A stretch of 64,000 nt of DNA from Oligoflexia bacterium (GCA_028277945.1 JANQFH010000021.1:186001-250000); one strand, 5' to 3'; counted from the first letter of the stretch, positions 25,753 through 33,640 are shown. Notes: generated by a model not told the origin, from the sequence alone. Numbers and translations are program-made.

Positions 25753-27546
25753 ATGGCAGTCATGGGCTGGCAAAAAAAGTACCCGTTAATTTTACTGATT
25801 TCTCTATTTGGACCACTGCCTTTTGCGCTACAGAGCTATTCCCAAACCCATGGAGAGAAGGTCGAGATCCGTAATGTTTATGTTCGACCGACTGAGAGAT
25901 ATTCTGACGAAGGCTCAAAAGCTGCCACGTTCAAACATAAACAAGAGTTACCATCCTGCGCCTCTTTTAGTCCTTGTAGGGCTTTAGAAATTCAATTGCA
26001 AGGTGCTGGTGTAGAACGGCTCGCACCACTGGCGCTTTATATGTACGCACAGGCCTGGGACAACGATTTTTATGCAAGAGTACCAATTCTCGGTTACGTA
26101 GGTGGAAATCCTATCGATGACATTGTTTCTATTATTCAAGATTATGGAGTGCCGTTGTTACCTGATAAGTTTGACTTAAACAATATTACCCAAACATGCG
26201 TTCAACTCTTTGGCGATGGAAGTGAGCACGTGCAGTTTTATGCTTTTGACGACGTCGAATACTTCGATGACCCACAGCAGGCCACCCTCACCGACTATCT
26301 ACCAACAGTTTCTGATTTCTTACAAAGAGATGGTCCACAGTGGACGGCAATCGTTACTATAAATGACCATTTCAGATACAGTAGGGATCGCAATTGGCTA
26401 GTTTTGCCTGGTGACAAACGAATTCGAGTCAGCGAAACATCGATCGGTGGTTACCATGCGATTTCAATCTTTGCCTACAGCAAGAAGGACGAACAGGTTA
26501 CTTTCTATGTTTCTGACTCAAATTATGAGGACCCACTACTTCTAACAGCTGCCGAATACGATCAACTGGTTGATGATGTCATTCTCGTACGTGGCGCAGT
26601 TGAGCTTGTTGACCAGACATCAAGGGAACGATCATTAAAAGCTTATCAGGGAGCATATTTTTGCCATGACCCAAAAGAGTTCGAAATTTTTAGTGAAGAT
26701 GCTTTAGCTGAATTCGGATTAACTAGGCCCGACACGTATATGCCATTAAGGGATCGCCTACAAGTAATGACACCCAGAAGCCTTAGAAGCATGCTACAAC
26801 ATTATGACGGTAGCCTAGATCGCAATGCCATTGGGACAGATACAGAAATTGAAGCAAACTTTAAAGACCTGTGTCATTTTCCAGATGTTGATTCGCGAGA
26901 ATTTAGACGTTGGCGAGAGTCATTACCTGGAAAGATGTTCTTCGAGTTTTGCCTGCATCCAGAGGTGGTTACGAGCAATTTCCCGAGTATCGAAGAACAA
27001 GCTAGGTGGTATCTAGATGTTTTCAATCAATTGCCACTGGGCCTGTTAGTAGATCGATTGCGTACACATGATTTTTTTGGTGCAGTTACTGCTGTGACTA
27101 GATGTCGCAGAGAACACACGGCGTTTACAAACACTTCTGTTGTTGCTTGTCTTGACTCAGACCCTTTGCCTATAAGAGGAATCATCCAAGAAAGAGAATC
27201 TTTGTGGGACAAAGTTTCGTTTGTAGATGGTGTAATTGAATACGGGCTTCAACATCCTGACGCGATGGCTCGACTTTACGTATTGGTACCACGGCCGGAA
27301 CTTGATCGCATGATTGCACAAGTTTGCAAAAAGCGATTCGACTATGGCGATGACAGTATATACCTCTTTAGTTACAATATCGCTCGGATGATGGAATACT
27401 TCGCTTCGTCCCCAGTGAAGGTGAGTGATATCTTCGATCCAGATCATTTACGACGAGCTTTAGAGATATATAAGAAACATCGATCAGAATACCCTAAACC
27501 GGAATTAGAACGCAAAGTTTATACAGCGTTTGGTAGTGATACCTGA
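25753..27546 (+). CDS. Secreted protein with papain-like (C1A) signature
   Basis: 597 residues with a signal peptide (about 1-30, hydrophobic YPLILLISLFGPLPFAL). Not a clear family member, but residues about 70-280 follow the order of a papain-fold peptidase: Cys in ELPSCASFSPCRALE (compare CWAFS with a following Glu), then a GG-containing segment YVGGNPIDDIVSIIQDYGVP, then a His in GGYHAISIFAYSKK and an Asn in VSDSNYEDP. If right, the catalytic triad is present. The C-terminal 300 residues are helical and unknown. Start could also be ATG at 25762. Base composition is lower in G+C than neighbours. Function inferred only. Confidence 0.5.
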   Translation: MAVMGWQKKYPLILLISLFGPLPFALQSYSQTHGEKVEIRNVYVRPTERYSDEGSKAATFKHKQELPSCASFSPCRALEIQLQGAGVERLAPLALYMYAQAWDNDFYARVPILGYVGGNPIDDIVSIIQDYGVPLLPDKFDLNNITQTCVQLFGDGSEHVQFYAFDDVEYFDDPQQATLTDYLPTVSDFLQRDGPQWTAIVTINDHFRYSRDRNWLVLPGDKRIRVSETSIGGYHAISIFAYSKKDEQVTFYVSDSNYEDPLLLTAAEYDQLVDDVILVRGAVELVDQTSRERSLKAYQGAYFCHDPKEFEIFSEDALAEFGLTRPDTYMPLRDRLQVMTPRSLRSMLQHYDGSLDRNAIGTDTEIEANFKDLCHFPDVDSREFRRWRESLPGKMFFEFCLHPEVVTSNFPSIEEQARWYLDVFNQLPLGLLVDRLRTHDFFGAVTAVTRCRREHTAFTNTSVVACLDSDPLPIRGIIQERESLWDKVSFVDGVIEYGLQHPDAMARLYVLVPRPELDRMIAQVCKKRFDYGDDSIYLFSYNIARMMEYFASSPVKVSDIFDPDHLRRALEIYKKHRSEYPKPELERKVYTAFGSDT

Positions 27547-27695
27547 TCAAAACGAATATTTTCGTTACGCTCGTTCGGCCAAAAATTCCGTAGCAATCTG
27601 TTTTGTTGAAGGCCCATTGTTACGAAGCGTTTAAATCTTTTTATCGTTTACTTTTTGGGTGATCGAGTTTAGCGACGACGGTTATGATTATACGG

Positions 27696-27738
27696 CTCCT
27701 CCGTTCTAGCATCTCTTCGAGATGCTAGAACGGAGGAG
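27696..27738. repeat. Perfect hairpin, unit 1 of twin element
   Basis: A 20-bp perfect stem (27696-27715 pairing with 27719-27738) and a TTC loop. The outer arms are CTCCTCCG/CGGAGGAG and the inner 12 bp differ completely from unit 2 while remaining fully paired. It is preceded by GTTATGATTATA (27681-27692) and runs into AACGGAGGAGGAGGGAT (27729-27745), identical over 17 bp to 36018-36034 at the tRNA-Ser 3' end. Confidence 0.85.
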
Positions 27739-27816
27739 GAGGGATGTCGACCACCTACGGTGTCGGATCCCTAGGGTTATTAATCGCAGCGAAGCTGCGA
27801 TTGTTACGATTATAAG

Positions 27817-27857
27817 TCCTCCGATATGGACATTCTACGAATGTCCATATCGGAGGA
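27817..27857. repeat. Perfect hairpin, unit 2 of twin element
   Basis: A 19-bp perfect stem (27817-27835 pairing with 27839-27857) and a TAC loop. The outer TCCTCCG/CGGAGGA is shared with unit 1; the inner 12 bp differ but still pair. Preceded by GTTACGATTATA (27803-27814). No T-run follows, so it is not an ordinary intrinsic terminator. Confidence 0.85.
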
Positions 27858-27867
27858 GGAGGGATTC
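27851..27867. repeat. Putative attachment site (distal end of island)
   Basis: CGGAGGAGGAGGGATTC is identical over 17 bp and in the same orientation to 36020-36036, which is the 3' end of tRNA-Ser on its minus strand. With an integrase next to the tRNA end, these are best read as the two att cores of an integrated element of about 8.2 kb. The site is partly inside the arm of hairpin unit 2. Confidence 0.65.
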
Positions 27868-27994
27868 TCGGCACCCTTTCTCCAACCCCTCGAAATGCCG
27901 TGATAATTCAATAAACTCAAACCGCTAACCCATTTTACGCTTACCGAGGATTACCGCCAATTACTGATCTTTACTGACCACCTGTCCCGCAGGA

Positions 27995-28034
27995 ATACAC
28001 TACAAAATAAAAAATATGCTATTATGTAGTGTAT
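27995..28034. promoter_or_regulatory. Inverted repeat overlapping start of small island gene
   Basis: ATACACTACA (27995-28004) and TGTAGTGTAT (28025-28034) form a perfect 10-bp inverted repeat with a 20-bp AT-rich spacer. The right arm covers the first two bases of the ATG at 28033. A TATGCT -10-like hexamer lies between the arms. This looks like an operator, possibly for autoregulation; no ribosome site precedes the ATG. Confidence 0.5.
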
Positions 28035-28389
28035 GAAACGGTCTCGGCCATTGCTTGTTCATCTTCTTCGTGAAGAACAAAAGCGCAATGCTTCCTTGTC
28101 GAAGCGTTACGAAAAAGCCTTGGGGCAACTGCCTAAAGGCAGACTATATGTGCGTAGGGTTGAGAAGGGAAGAAAGATCAAACGCTACGTCTATCTGAGT
28201 CGGCGTCTTCCTGGTCAAAGGCATCCTGAGTCCAAATACATCGGTTCTGCTGGCTCAGACGAAGTCCATAAGGTCAAGCTACAGCTCAAAGACCGAGAAC
28301 AGCTAGAAGCCCAATTAGCTCACCTGGCTATTGAGAAACAGATGATCGAAAAGGCTCTAGCCGAGTACCGCCGGTTAAGCTGCATTTAA
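28033..28389 (+). CDS. Small basic protein, DUF6788-like
   Basis: 118 residues, strongly basic, with a central beta-rich segment (KGRLYVRRVEKGRKIKRYVY followed by LSRR and HPESKYIGS) and a C-terminal coiled coil (about 75-115). This layout resembles DUF6788-type proteins, which are common on mobile elements and have no known function. Its last codons overlap the convergent AbiEii gene by 4 bp. The 5' end sits under an inverted repeat and has no ribosome site, so translation may be leaderless. Confidence 0.65.
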   Translation: MKRSRPLLVHLLREEQKRNASLSKRYEKALGQLPKGRLYVRRVEKGRKIKRYVYLSRRLPGQRHPESKYIGSAGSDEVHKVKLQLKDREQLEAQLAHLAIEKQMIEKALAEYRRLSCI

Positions 28390-29396
28390 AGGCTGTTAAA
28401 TTCCTTTTCAAATTGTTCGATGGTTCTAAGTATTAAATCCCAAGCGGGAGGCTCTTCAAACATCATCGGTTGCATGAGGTCGTAATCCTTTTTTAAAGCT
28501 GCGGCAACGCGGTCCGGGGGCATCAGTCTGAGGGTTCCTTTGCGGGCCGTATCATAGTTTGCCCATCCGGAAGCAAAGTAGACTTTCTTGTGGTTTGCAA
28601 CTCGGTCAAGAAGAGCCACTTCAGCAAGGGATTTCGATTTGATATTCGAGTTTAACAACTTGAAGAAATCGTACCAATGCCTGGAAAGTCGGGCTGGCAG
28701 CGCCTTCTCCTCTGGCAGGTGCGCATATTGATGAAGAATAGTTGCCTTTTCCCAAAAAGTCCGTTCTGCATTGAGAACACGAACGGTTACTTTGGGTTCT
28801 TGAATTTTGTCCTTAAGAGCTGTTTTAGCGTAACTTTCGATTAGATGATCGCTGACGGGCCAGTGCTCAGCTCGTGCTCCCATTTCAATCTTCACAATAG
28901 GGCGAATGTATTTGTCTTTTGAGGAAATGCTCGGATAGTGAAAAAGAAGCGTTTGGGAATCATCCGGATCACAAATGATTTCCCAGTTCTGATCCGTCCC
29001 AAGCTTGGCAGCGATGTGCCTTTTGAGATTATCAAGCATCTCCCCTTGGATGTATTTGGAACAGGCTTGAGAAAGTGTATCGAGAGCGGCTTTCTGTTTA
29101 CTGCGAGATGGTAACTTTTCCGGTGCCTGCTTTTCATCGAATCCCAAAAAACTTCTTTCGATGGAAACATCGATATCTTCTGAAAAGCGCTCTATTAAAC
29201 CAAATATTTTGGCAAGAGACGTACCTCCTTTGAAGGTTAAATGAGCTTGCAACTTGGGTAGGGTAAAAAGTCGTTCTAGCGTCCATACCACCCAATAATC
29301 CTTTTCAATAACTTCAAAGGATTTCTGGCTTTCGTAGGCAGCCACTTCAAAATGACTTTTTCTTTCATCTGACGAAACAAGGCAAAGTTCGTTCAT
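28386..29396 (-). CDS. AbiEii-type nucleotidyltransferase toxin
   Basis: 336 residues of the AbiEii/AbiGii family: toxins of type IV toxin-antitoxin systems with abortive phage infection activity. The nucleotidyltransferase motifs are visible in LTFKGGTSLAKIFGLIERFS and the following EDIDVSIE (GGTSL, then S-x-D-x-D). Later conserved parts include VRVLNAERTFWEKATILHQY and LSRHWYDFFKL. AbiEii-like enzymes have been shown to modify tRNA acceptor ends with nucleotides. The gene overlaps its antitoxin by 4 bp. Confidence 0.9.
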   Translation of the reverse strand: MNELCLVSSDERKSHFEVAAYESQKSFEVIEKDYWVVWTLERLFTLPKLQAHLTFKGGTSLAKIFGLIERFSEDIDVSIERSFLGFDEKQAPEKLPSRSKQKAALDTLSQACSKYIQGEMLDNLKRHIAAKLGTDQNWEIICDPDDSQTLLFHYPSISSKDKYIRPIVKIEMGARAEHWPVSDHLIESYAKTALKDKIQEPKVTVRVLNAERTFWEKATILHQYAHLPEEKALPARLSRHWYDFFKLLNSNIKSKSLAEVALLDRVANHKKVYFASGWANYDTARKGTLRLMPPDRVAAALKKDYDLMQPMMFEEPPAWDLILRTIEQFEKEFNSL

Positions 29397-30001
29397 TGCG
29401 CGCCCCCAACTACTTCTAAAATAAGGCTACGAATCCATTGCGGTGCGTATTTCAAATTTTTTTTGAGCTCCTTTTGGCTAATACCTGCCAATGCCATACG
29501 TATACGCGCCCGCATAGCGGTATCTATATTTTGTTTACCGATATTTTTAAGAGCTTGAATGACGAGACCGACCTTTCCGGTAGCGGCGTGCAATGTCTTT
29601 TCACTCGCAGTCCGAAAAATGATTTCAAACTTACCAATCTTGAGTTTTTTGCTGGGACCGTTGGTAAGAAAGATTACTTTGGCGGGAACCTGCTCAGTAA
29701 GCCCAACGAGATTGGCGGCATAGGCGCCTGAAGGTAGCACTTTGGTGCCATTTTTTTCGGCAACAGCTTTTACAACCTCATCAATTTGTGGCGGCAATAT
29801 GCCAAGCTCCTTATGCTCGCGTGGGTATTCATAGATCCCCTGGGCAAGGCGCCTAATCATTTTGTCCTTTTGAAGACGAGAGAGGGCACTACGAACGCCC
29901 GTATCGCTATCAAGGTCCAAAAAGTGTTTGGGCGTAAAACACCAGCCCCGACCATGGGCGACGATTCTTTTTTTAACGGCATCTACGACACTTTTTCGCA
30001 T
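29393..30001 (-). CDS. AbiEi-type antitoxin (DUF6088 group)
   Basis: 202 residues from the ATG at 30001 (a longer frame reaching 30187 has no family-like N-terminus and would run through the operator). The N-terminal winged-helix region (RGWCFTPKHFLDLDSDTGVR, then ALSRLQKDKMIRRLAQGIYE) binds DNA; the rest is the AbiEi antitoxin domain (VLPSGAYAANLVGLTEQVPA). It should neutralise the AbiEii toxin and repress the operon, in keeping with the two inverted repeats just upstream. Confidence 0.88.
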   Translation of the reverse strand: MRKSVVDAVKKRIVAHGRGWCFTPKHFLDLDSDTGVRSALSRLQKDKMIRRLAQGIYEYPREHKELGILPPQIDEVVKAVAEKNGTKVLPSGAYAANLVGLTEQVPAKVIFLTNGPSKKLKIGKFEIIFRTASEKTLHAATGKVGLVIQALKNIGKQNIDTAMRARIRMALAGISQKELKKNLKYAPQWIRSLILEVVGGAQ

Positions 30002-30015
30002 TATCAGAAACCCTC

Positions 30016-30047
30016 TTGCCACAAAATATACTACGATTTTGTGGCAA
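30016..30047. promoter_or_regulatory. AbiE operator 1 (inverted repeat)
   Basis: TTGCCACAAAAT (30016-30027) and ATTTTGTGGCAA (30036-30047) form a perfect 12-bp inverted repeat with an 8-bp spacer, 14 bp upstream of the antitoxin ATG. AbiEi-type antitoxins are known to bind such repeats for negative autoregulation. Confidence 0.75.
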
Positions 30048-30062
30048 AAAGCAATGACAATT

Positions 30063-30091
30063 TGCCACAAAAAATACAATAAATTGTGGCA
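30063..30091. promoter_or_regulatory. AbiE operator 2 (inverted repeat)
   Basis: TGCCACAA (30063-30070) and TTGTGGCA (30084-30091) repeat the core of operator 1 with a 13-bp spacer. The two operators lie in tandem upstream of the AbiE genes, so cooperative repression is likely. Confidence 0.7.
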
Positions 30092-30248
30092 GATAATCTG
30101 ATAAACCGCGTATTTACAAATAGTTATAAAAATTTTACTCAATTGGATAGGATTCGGGGTTTCTTTAACATCCAAAAACACGCCCATTTACAGCCATTTC
30201 GGCAAGTTTGCTCCGGAAGTTGGTCAAGGCGCTTGCTTTAAAAGTAAA

Positions 30249-30270
30249 ATAGCTGTATATATACAGCTAT
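30249..30270. promoter_or_regulatory. 22-bp perfect palindrome across XRE start codon
   Basis: ATAGCTGTATATATACAGCTAT is a perfect 22-bp palindrome whose last two bases are the first two of the ATG at 30269. TAAAAT at 30245-30250 could be a -10 element, giving a leader of only about a dozen bases and no ribosome site. It is most likely the operator of the XRE repressor encoded downstream, acting on its own, nearly leaderless, transcript. Confidence 0.7.
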
Positions 30271-31237
30271 GGCTAAGTTTTATCTCAATAAGGTTCTAGA
30301 ACAGAGAGGCGTCACACAATATAACCTATCGCAATTGCTTGGGGTTTCGACCGGAGTTGTCTCTAGGTGGTGTTCTGAGGGCTACAACCCAACCTTAAAA
30401 ACTCTCAATAAGCTGGCGAAAGCCTTAGGAGTTCGAATAGCGGATCTGATGGAGCCGGAAGTGACGGATTCTGAAAGAGTTCATCCCCTTAAGGTTCAGC
30501 AATCTGTACTAGAAGCCCATAGGAAGAAGGGGAAGAAGTTTATACCACCACTTATTGATAAGCTGGATTTAAGCTTCATTGGGTGGGTTCACAACATACT
30601 CCCTGAGTTGGTTTGGTTAGCAATAGTGGAAAAGCAACTAGGTTTCCATCGCAGCGCTGAGATAGCAGCAGAGTTCGCCAAGATAGGTCAAAGTTTTCCG
30701 TCAGATAGACGATGGATTGCATGCCTCTCAAGTTTCGCTCATCTTCAGGAGCAATCCAAGGAGGCATTGCTTCATGGCTTAACGGATGCTGGGGTTATTA
30801 GTGATCTTAGGTATGCCCTGGGTGATTTTTATTACTATTACCCGAAGTTGCCCCTCGATTTTCTATTGGGCGATGTTCCAAAAGAACAAGAGGAAAAGAA
30901 ATTTCTTGATCAATATAAGGGTTGGTTATCGGACCTCTTTGATAAAACGAGTATTACAGCAACTAGGATGTTGGCTAATGCGGTCTACATGGATTTTGTA
31001 TGCGGGCGCCTAAAAGTATTTAAAGGATTGTCGCTAGCCAGATTTCCGGAAATCCAAGACTACCCTAATACCGATATCGCTAAGCAAATCGCAAGTTCTC
31101 TTAGAGCAATGATTAACACTAGTGTAAGTCACGAACTCGGTAAATTAAAGGATACAATATGGAGTAGTTATTTCTGGCGTCGAGGTTTCGAAATAGAACC
31201 GGTTGATTTTTCCCACCTGAAAGGCGTTGACCAATGA
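30269..31237 (+). CDS. XRE-family regulator with unknown C-terminal domain
   Basis: 322 residues. Residues about 5-60 are a Cro/C1-type helix-turn-helix (QYNLSQLLGVSTGVVSRWCS and KTLNKLAKALGVRIADLMEP). The remaining 250 residues form an uncharacterised helical domain (LSFIGWVHNILPELVWLAIV at its start) that I do not recognise. It probably represses its own operon through the 22-bp palindrome and may sense a phage or stress signal through the large domain. It overlaps the DUF5677-like gene by 4 bp (ATGA). Confidence 0.75.
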   Translation: MAKFYLNKVLEQRGVTQYNLSQLLGVSTGVVSRWCSEGYNPTLKTLNKLAKALGVRIADLMEPEVTDSERVHPLKVQQSVLEAHRKKGKKFIPPLIDKLDLSFIGWVHNILPELVWLAIVEKQLGFHRSAEIAAEFAKIGQSFPSDRRWIACLSSFAHLQEQSKEALLHGLTDAGVISDLRYALGDFYYYYPKLPLDFLLGDVPKEQEEKKFLDQYKGWLSDLFDKTSITATRMLANAVYMDFVCGRLKVFKGLSLARFPEIQDYPNTDIAKQIASSLRAMINTSVSHELGKLKDTIWSSYFWRRGFEIEPVDFSHLKGVDQ

Positions 31238-32058
31238 CGAACAGTCAGGAACGGTTTTGGGACATTTTGGAAAATTACTCTGCTAGGGTTAAGGCAGAAG
31301 CAGCAACTCGTATTGAAAAATGGGGATTCGATATTGAAAATGAGCACCAATTTGTCGTGGTAGGGGGACTCTTGGCGAGACAGGCCACCTTAGCGTCAGA
31401 GATTTCAGCCGCACCCAGCATATGGAATGAACATATGGCGCCAATCTTTTTGAGAGTAATGGTGGATTTACATATTAATTTGGCCTGGATTCTCAAGGAT
31501 CCGGAAACAAGAGCGAAGTCTTATATCGAGTATGGATTGGGTCAAGCCAAACTAATGGTTGAGCACAGAAAAGTCGATATGGTATCAAAAGGATTGGATC
31601 CTCAAAATGATCAAGCGATACAGGCAACCGAGGCTTGGTTAAACAGTCAGCGACTAGAATTCCTTGTAGAAGTTAATGTAGGTAACTGGGCTGACTCTAC
31701 CATCCGTAATCTTGCAATCGAAGCCGACCAAAAATCGCTATACGACTTGTCTTATGTTCCCTTTAGCAATGCCGTTCACAATACCTGGTGGCATGTAGGA
31801 AGGTTTAATTCGCGGCGTAGTCCAAACCCATTGCATAGATTTCATTTTATACCCACAATGGATCATTGTGAACCCCACCCCCACTACCTTAAGGTGGCGG
31901 CTAAGTATGCCGACAAGTCCTTTCAACTGTTTGATGACAAAATTGGAATAGCTCATGAAGCGGAATCAGCGTTTCTATGGCTAGATGCTGCCATTGCAGA
32001 TTTGGAAGATGCCAATAATTCTGAAAACTCAGAGGAAAAAGCCAGTGGTCAAACGTGA
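31234..32058 (+). CDS. DUF5677-like protein
   Basis: 274 residues, mostly helical. The core HQFVVVGGLLARQATLASEI and APIFLRVMVDLHINLAWILK, then the RAKSYIEYGLGQAKLMVEHR segment, resemble DUF5677, a family of unknown function found often in mobile and defence-rich regions. No nucleic-acid or enzymatic motif can be named with certainty; conserved-looking His and Glu in HNTWWHVGRFN could be functional. Translationally coupled to the XRE gene and followed after 48 bp by a membrane protein gene. Confidence 0.65.
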   Translation: MTNSQERFWDILENYSARVKAEAATRIEKWGFDIENEHQFVVVGGLLARQATLASEISAAPSIWNEHMAPIFLRVMVDLHINLAWILKDPETRAKSYIEYGLGQAKLMVEHRKVDMVSKGLDPQNDQAIQATEAWLNSQRLEFLVEVNVGNWADSTIRNLAIEADQKSLYDLSYVPFSNAVHNTWWHVGRFNSRRSPNPLHRFHFIPTMDHCEPHPHYLKVAAKYADKSFQLFDDKIGIAHEAESAFLWLDAAIADLEDANNSENSEEKASGQT

Positions 32059-32106
32059 GAAAGCGGTATTAGTTTTCCTGTCTGTTCCTGGGATGGATTG
32101 GATTAA

Positions 32107-32553
32107 GTGAAGTCTGATATCGTACAAGTTTTATTTTCGTCTTTAACCCTGCTTGGTGTAGGCGGCATTATCGGCGGCTATGTTACATATTTTCTCAATA
32201 GAAAAAAGGAGCTTGAATTCAAACAGCTGGAGCAGAAAGAGAGGAGATATAGGTCTTGTTTGCTTTTTATGGATGTCTATTTTGAGCCTGAAAACATTAA
32301 ATATCTTTCAAGCCGTCACCCAGATATTCACAATGCTCAAGATGTCATAGGGTATCTCAAGGCTGAATATCACGAGATGTTACTGTATGCTTCGAAAGGT
32401 GTAATTTTAAATTTAAAAAAGTTCATAGAGGCACCAACAAGAGAACATTTTCTTAATGCCATTTTGAGTATGAGACATGATTTGTGGCTTAAGAAGTATG
32501 ATTTAGATTTAGAGCAAATTCGCATAGATTTCGATATTGCTCATCCAAGGTAA
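32107..32553 (+). CDS. Small single-pass membrane protein
   Basis: 148 residues starting with GTG at 32107. One N-terminal transmembrane segment (about residues 8-27, SSLTLLGVGGIIGGYVTYFL), then a charged coiled-coil-like stretch (NRKKELEFKQLEQKERRYRS) and a helical cytoplasmic domain. The arrangement is common for small membrane effectors in phage-defence systems, but there is no direct evidence of that here. It closes the XRE-DUF5677 unit. Confidence 0.6.
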   Translation: MKSDIVQVLFSSLTLLGVGGIIGGYVTYFLNRKKELEFKQLEQKERRYRSCLLFMDVYFEPENIKYLSSRHPDIHNAQDVIGYLKAEYHEMLLYASKGVILNLKKFIEAPTREHFLNAILSMRHDLWLKKYDLDLEQIRIDFDIAHPR

Positions 32554-32563
32554 GGTTCATAAA

Positions 32564-33640
32564 TCAACCATTTGATCTTAATGAGTTGAGGCCAGTTTCA
32601 AGAGATTTTCCAGCGTCGGAATTAGAAAGCATAAACAGCTCGTCAAGGCCAGACTTTGATTTTAAGCGGATTTCGCCATATCGCATGATTGGAATTTCAT
32701 AATTACCCTTGAACCTTTTATCTGGGCCGCCCTTTTTATTTACGTATTTCCATGTTGTGCCTACCTGTTTAGCATCGCGAGGAATAGAATCTTCCTCTAA
32801 AAAGTTAGATTCAGATAGTTCGATTTCTAGGTCGGAGTAGGTGACTGCGCCAAATTTGCCTTTTTGAAACACCAAGATTCGATCGGGGAAAAGGTACAAG
32901 GTTTCGTCTCCGGCAGGCAGAGTGGGCACATTTAAGTTGCACTTTACTCTCGCGGGGACCGAAAGAGAAGGCTTAATTAATTTTCTGTCAAAGGAAGTAG
33001 AGGCGCCACCACTTCGTTTTAAATCCTCGGTCGTACCGTAGGCATTAATATTCCAAACTCGCTCTGAATTAGCGAAGGTTTTAAAATCGTCTATTGTGCG
33101 AGTAAAGGCTTGACCGAGAAAGTCCTCAAGTTCGTATTGAAGGTAAAACTTGTTGAGACGCATATCGCGCCTCAACAATAGAAGCCAAATTACCAATACG
33201 GATATACTTCCAACGGCTAATAAATAGTTAGGAACCCCATTGAAAACCATGACTCCTATTCCGACAATCCCCAACATCAGAAATATGGTAGCCTTGTTCT
33301 TATACTTGATCACTGAGTTGAGCTCATTGAGAAAGTCCTTAGTTGATTCGCCAGCCATCTCGCTTACATCGGCACTTTGTATTTTTTGAAGATTGTTACC
33401 AACTTGTGGCTGGTCTGGGAGTCGCGGCTGTTGTGAATCGGTGTTAGGTGCCTGTTCCGGTGACTTGCCGTGTAGTTGCTTTCGATAGTAGACGCCACCG
33501 CGTCCAGCATGCACATATGCGCCCTTAGGGCCTAAGCCTACCCTTGCGCCCTTGACTCCAAATGAAGTGCCGATACCGGATTTGGAAACGTTAAATCTGA
33601 AAGGTCCAATTTTGATTCCTTTACGAATGTACATTCCCAT
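32564..33640 (-). CDS. DUF4236-domain membrane protein
   Basis: 358 residues. The N-terminal 55 residues are DUF4236 (IRKGIKIGPFRFNVSKSGIG followed by TSFGVKGARVGLGPKGAYVH), a short beta-rich module of unknown role. Two adjacent hydrophobic segments follow at about 118-155, then a soluble C-terminal domain of about 190 residues. Start may be ATG at 33640 or 33634. It faces the neighbouring membrane protein gene tail to tail with 10 bp between. Confidence 0.75.
   Translation of the reverse strand: MGMYIRKGIKIGPFRFNVSKSGIGTSFGVKGARVGLGPKGAYVHAGRGGVYYRKQLHGKSPEQAPNTDSQQPRLPDQPQVGNNLQKIQSADVSEMAGESTKDFLNELNSVIKYKNKATIFLMLGIVGIGVMVFNGVPNYLLAVGSISVLVIWLLLLRRDMRLNKFYLQYELEDFLGQAFTRTIDDFKTFANSERVWNINAYGTTEDLKRSGGASTSFDRKLIKPSLSVPARVKCNLNVPTLPAGDETLYLFPDRILVFQKGKFGAVTYSDLEIELSESNFLEEDSIPRDAKQVGTTWKYVNKKGGPDKRFKGNYEIPIMRYGEIRLKSKSGLDELFMLSNSDAGKSLETGLNSLRSNG

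Larger units (their letters stand above)
27547..28032. other. Hairpin-rich non-coding left flank of genomic island
   Basis: 486 bp without a gene. It contains two similar units, each with GTTAYGATTATA, then a long perfect hairpin with CCTCCG/CGGAGG ends and a 3-nt loop, then AGGAGGGAT, plus a smaller hairpin between them (27782-27802, 9-bp stem, GAA loop). The right-hand unit ends in the att-like 17-mer shared with tRNA-Ser. The last 40 bp hold an inverted repeat over the start of the next gene. Confidence 0.7.

Noticed and set aside
25445-25789. 114-codon frame between the OmpA fusion and papain-like genes
   Set aside because: TTG start, no ribosome site, atypical composition and overlap with the better supported start at 25753.
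27696-27857. Twin hairpins as intrinsic terminators
   Set aside because: No U-run follows either hairpin, and stems of 19-20 bp with 3-nt loops and shared flanks do not look like terminators.
27681-27867. CRISPR array or integron attC sites
   Set aside because: Only two units of unequal spacing, no cas genes, and the stems are perfect rather than carrying the bulges and GTTRRRY core of attC sites.
29999-30187. 62-codon N-terminal extension of the antitoxin gene
   Set aside because: It would run through both operators; the ATG at 30001 gives the family-like N-terminus.
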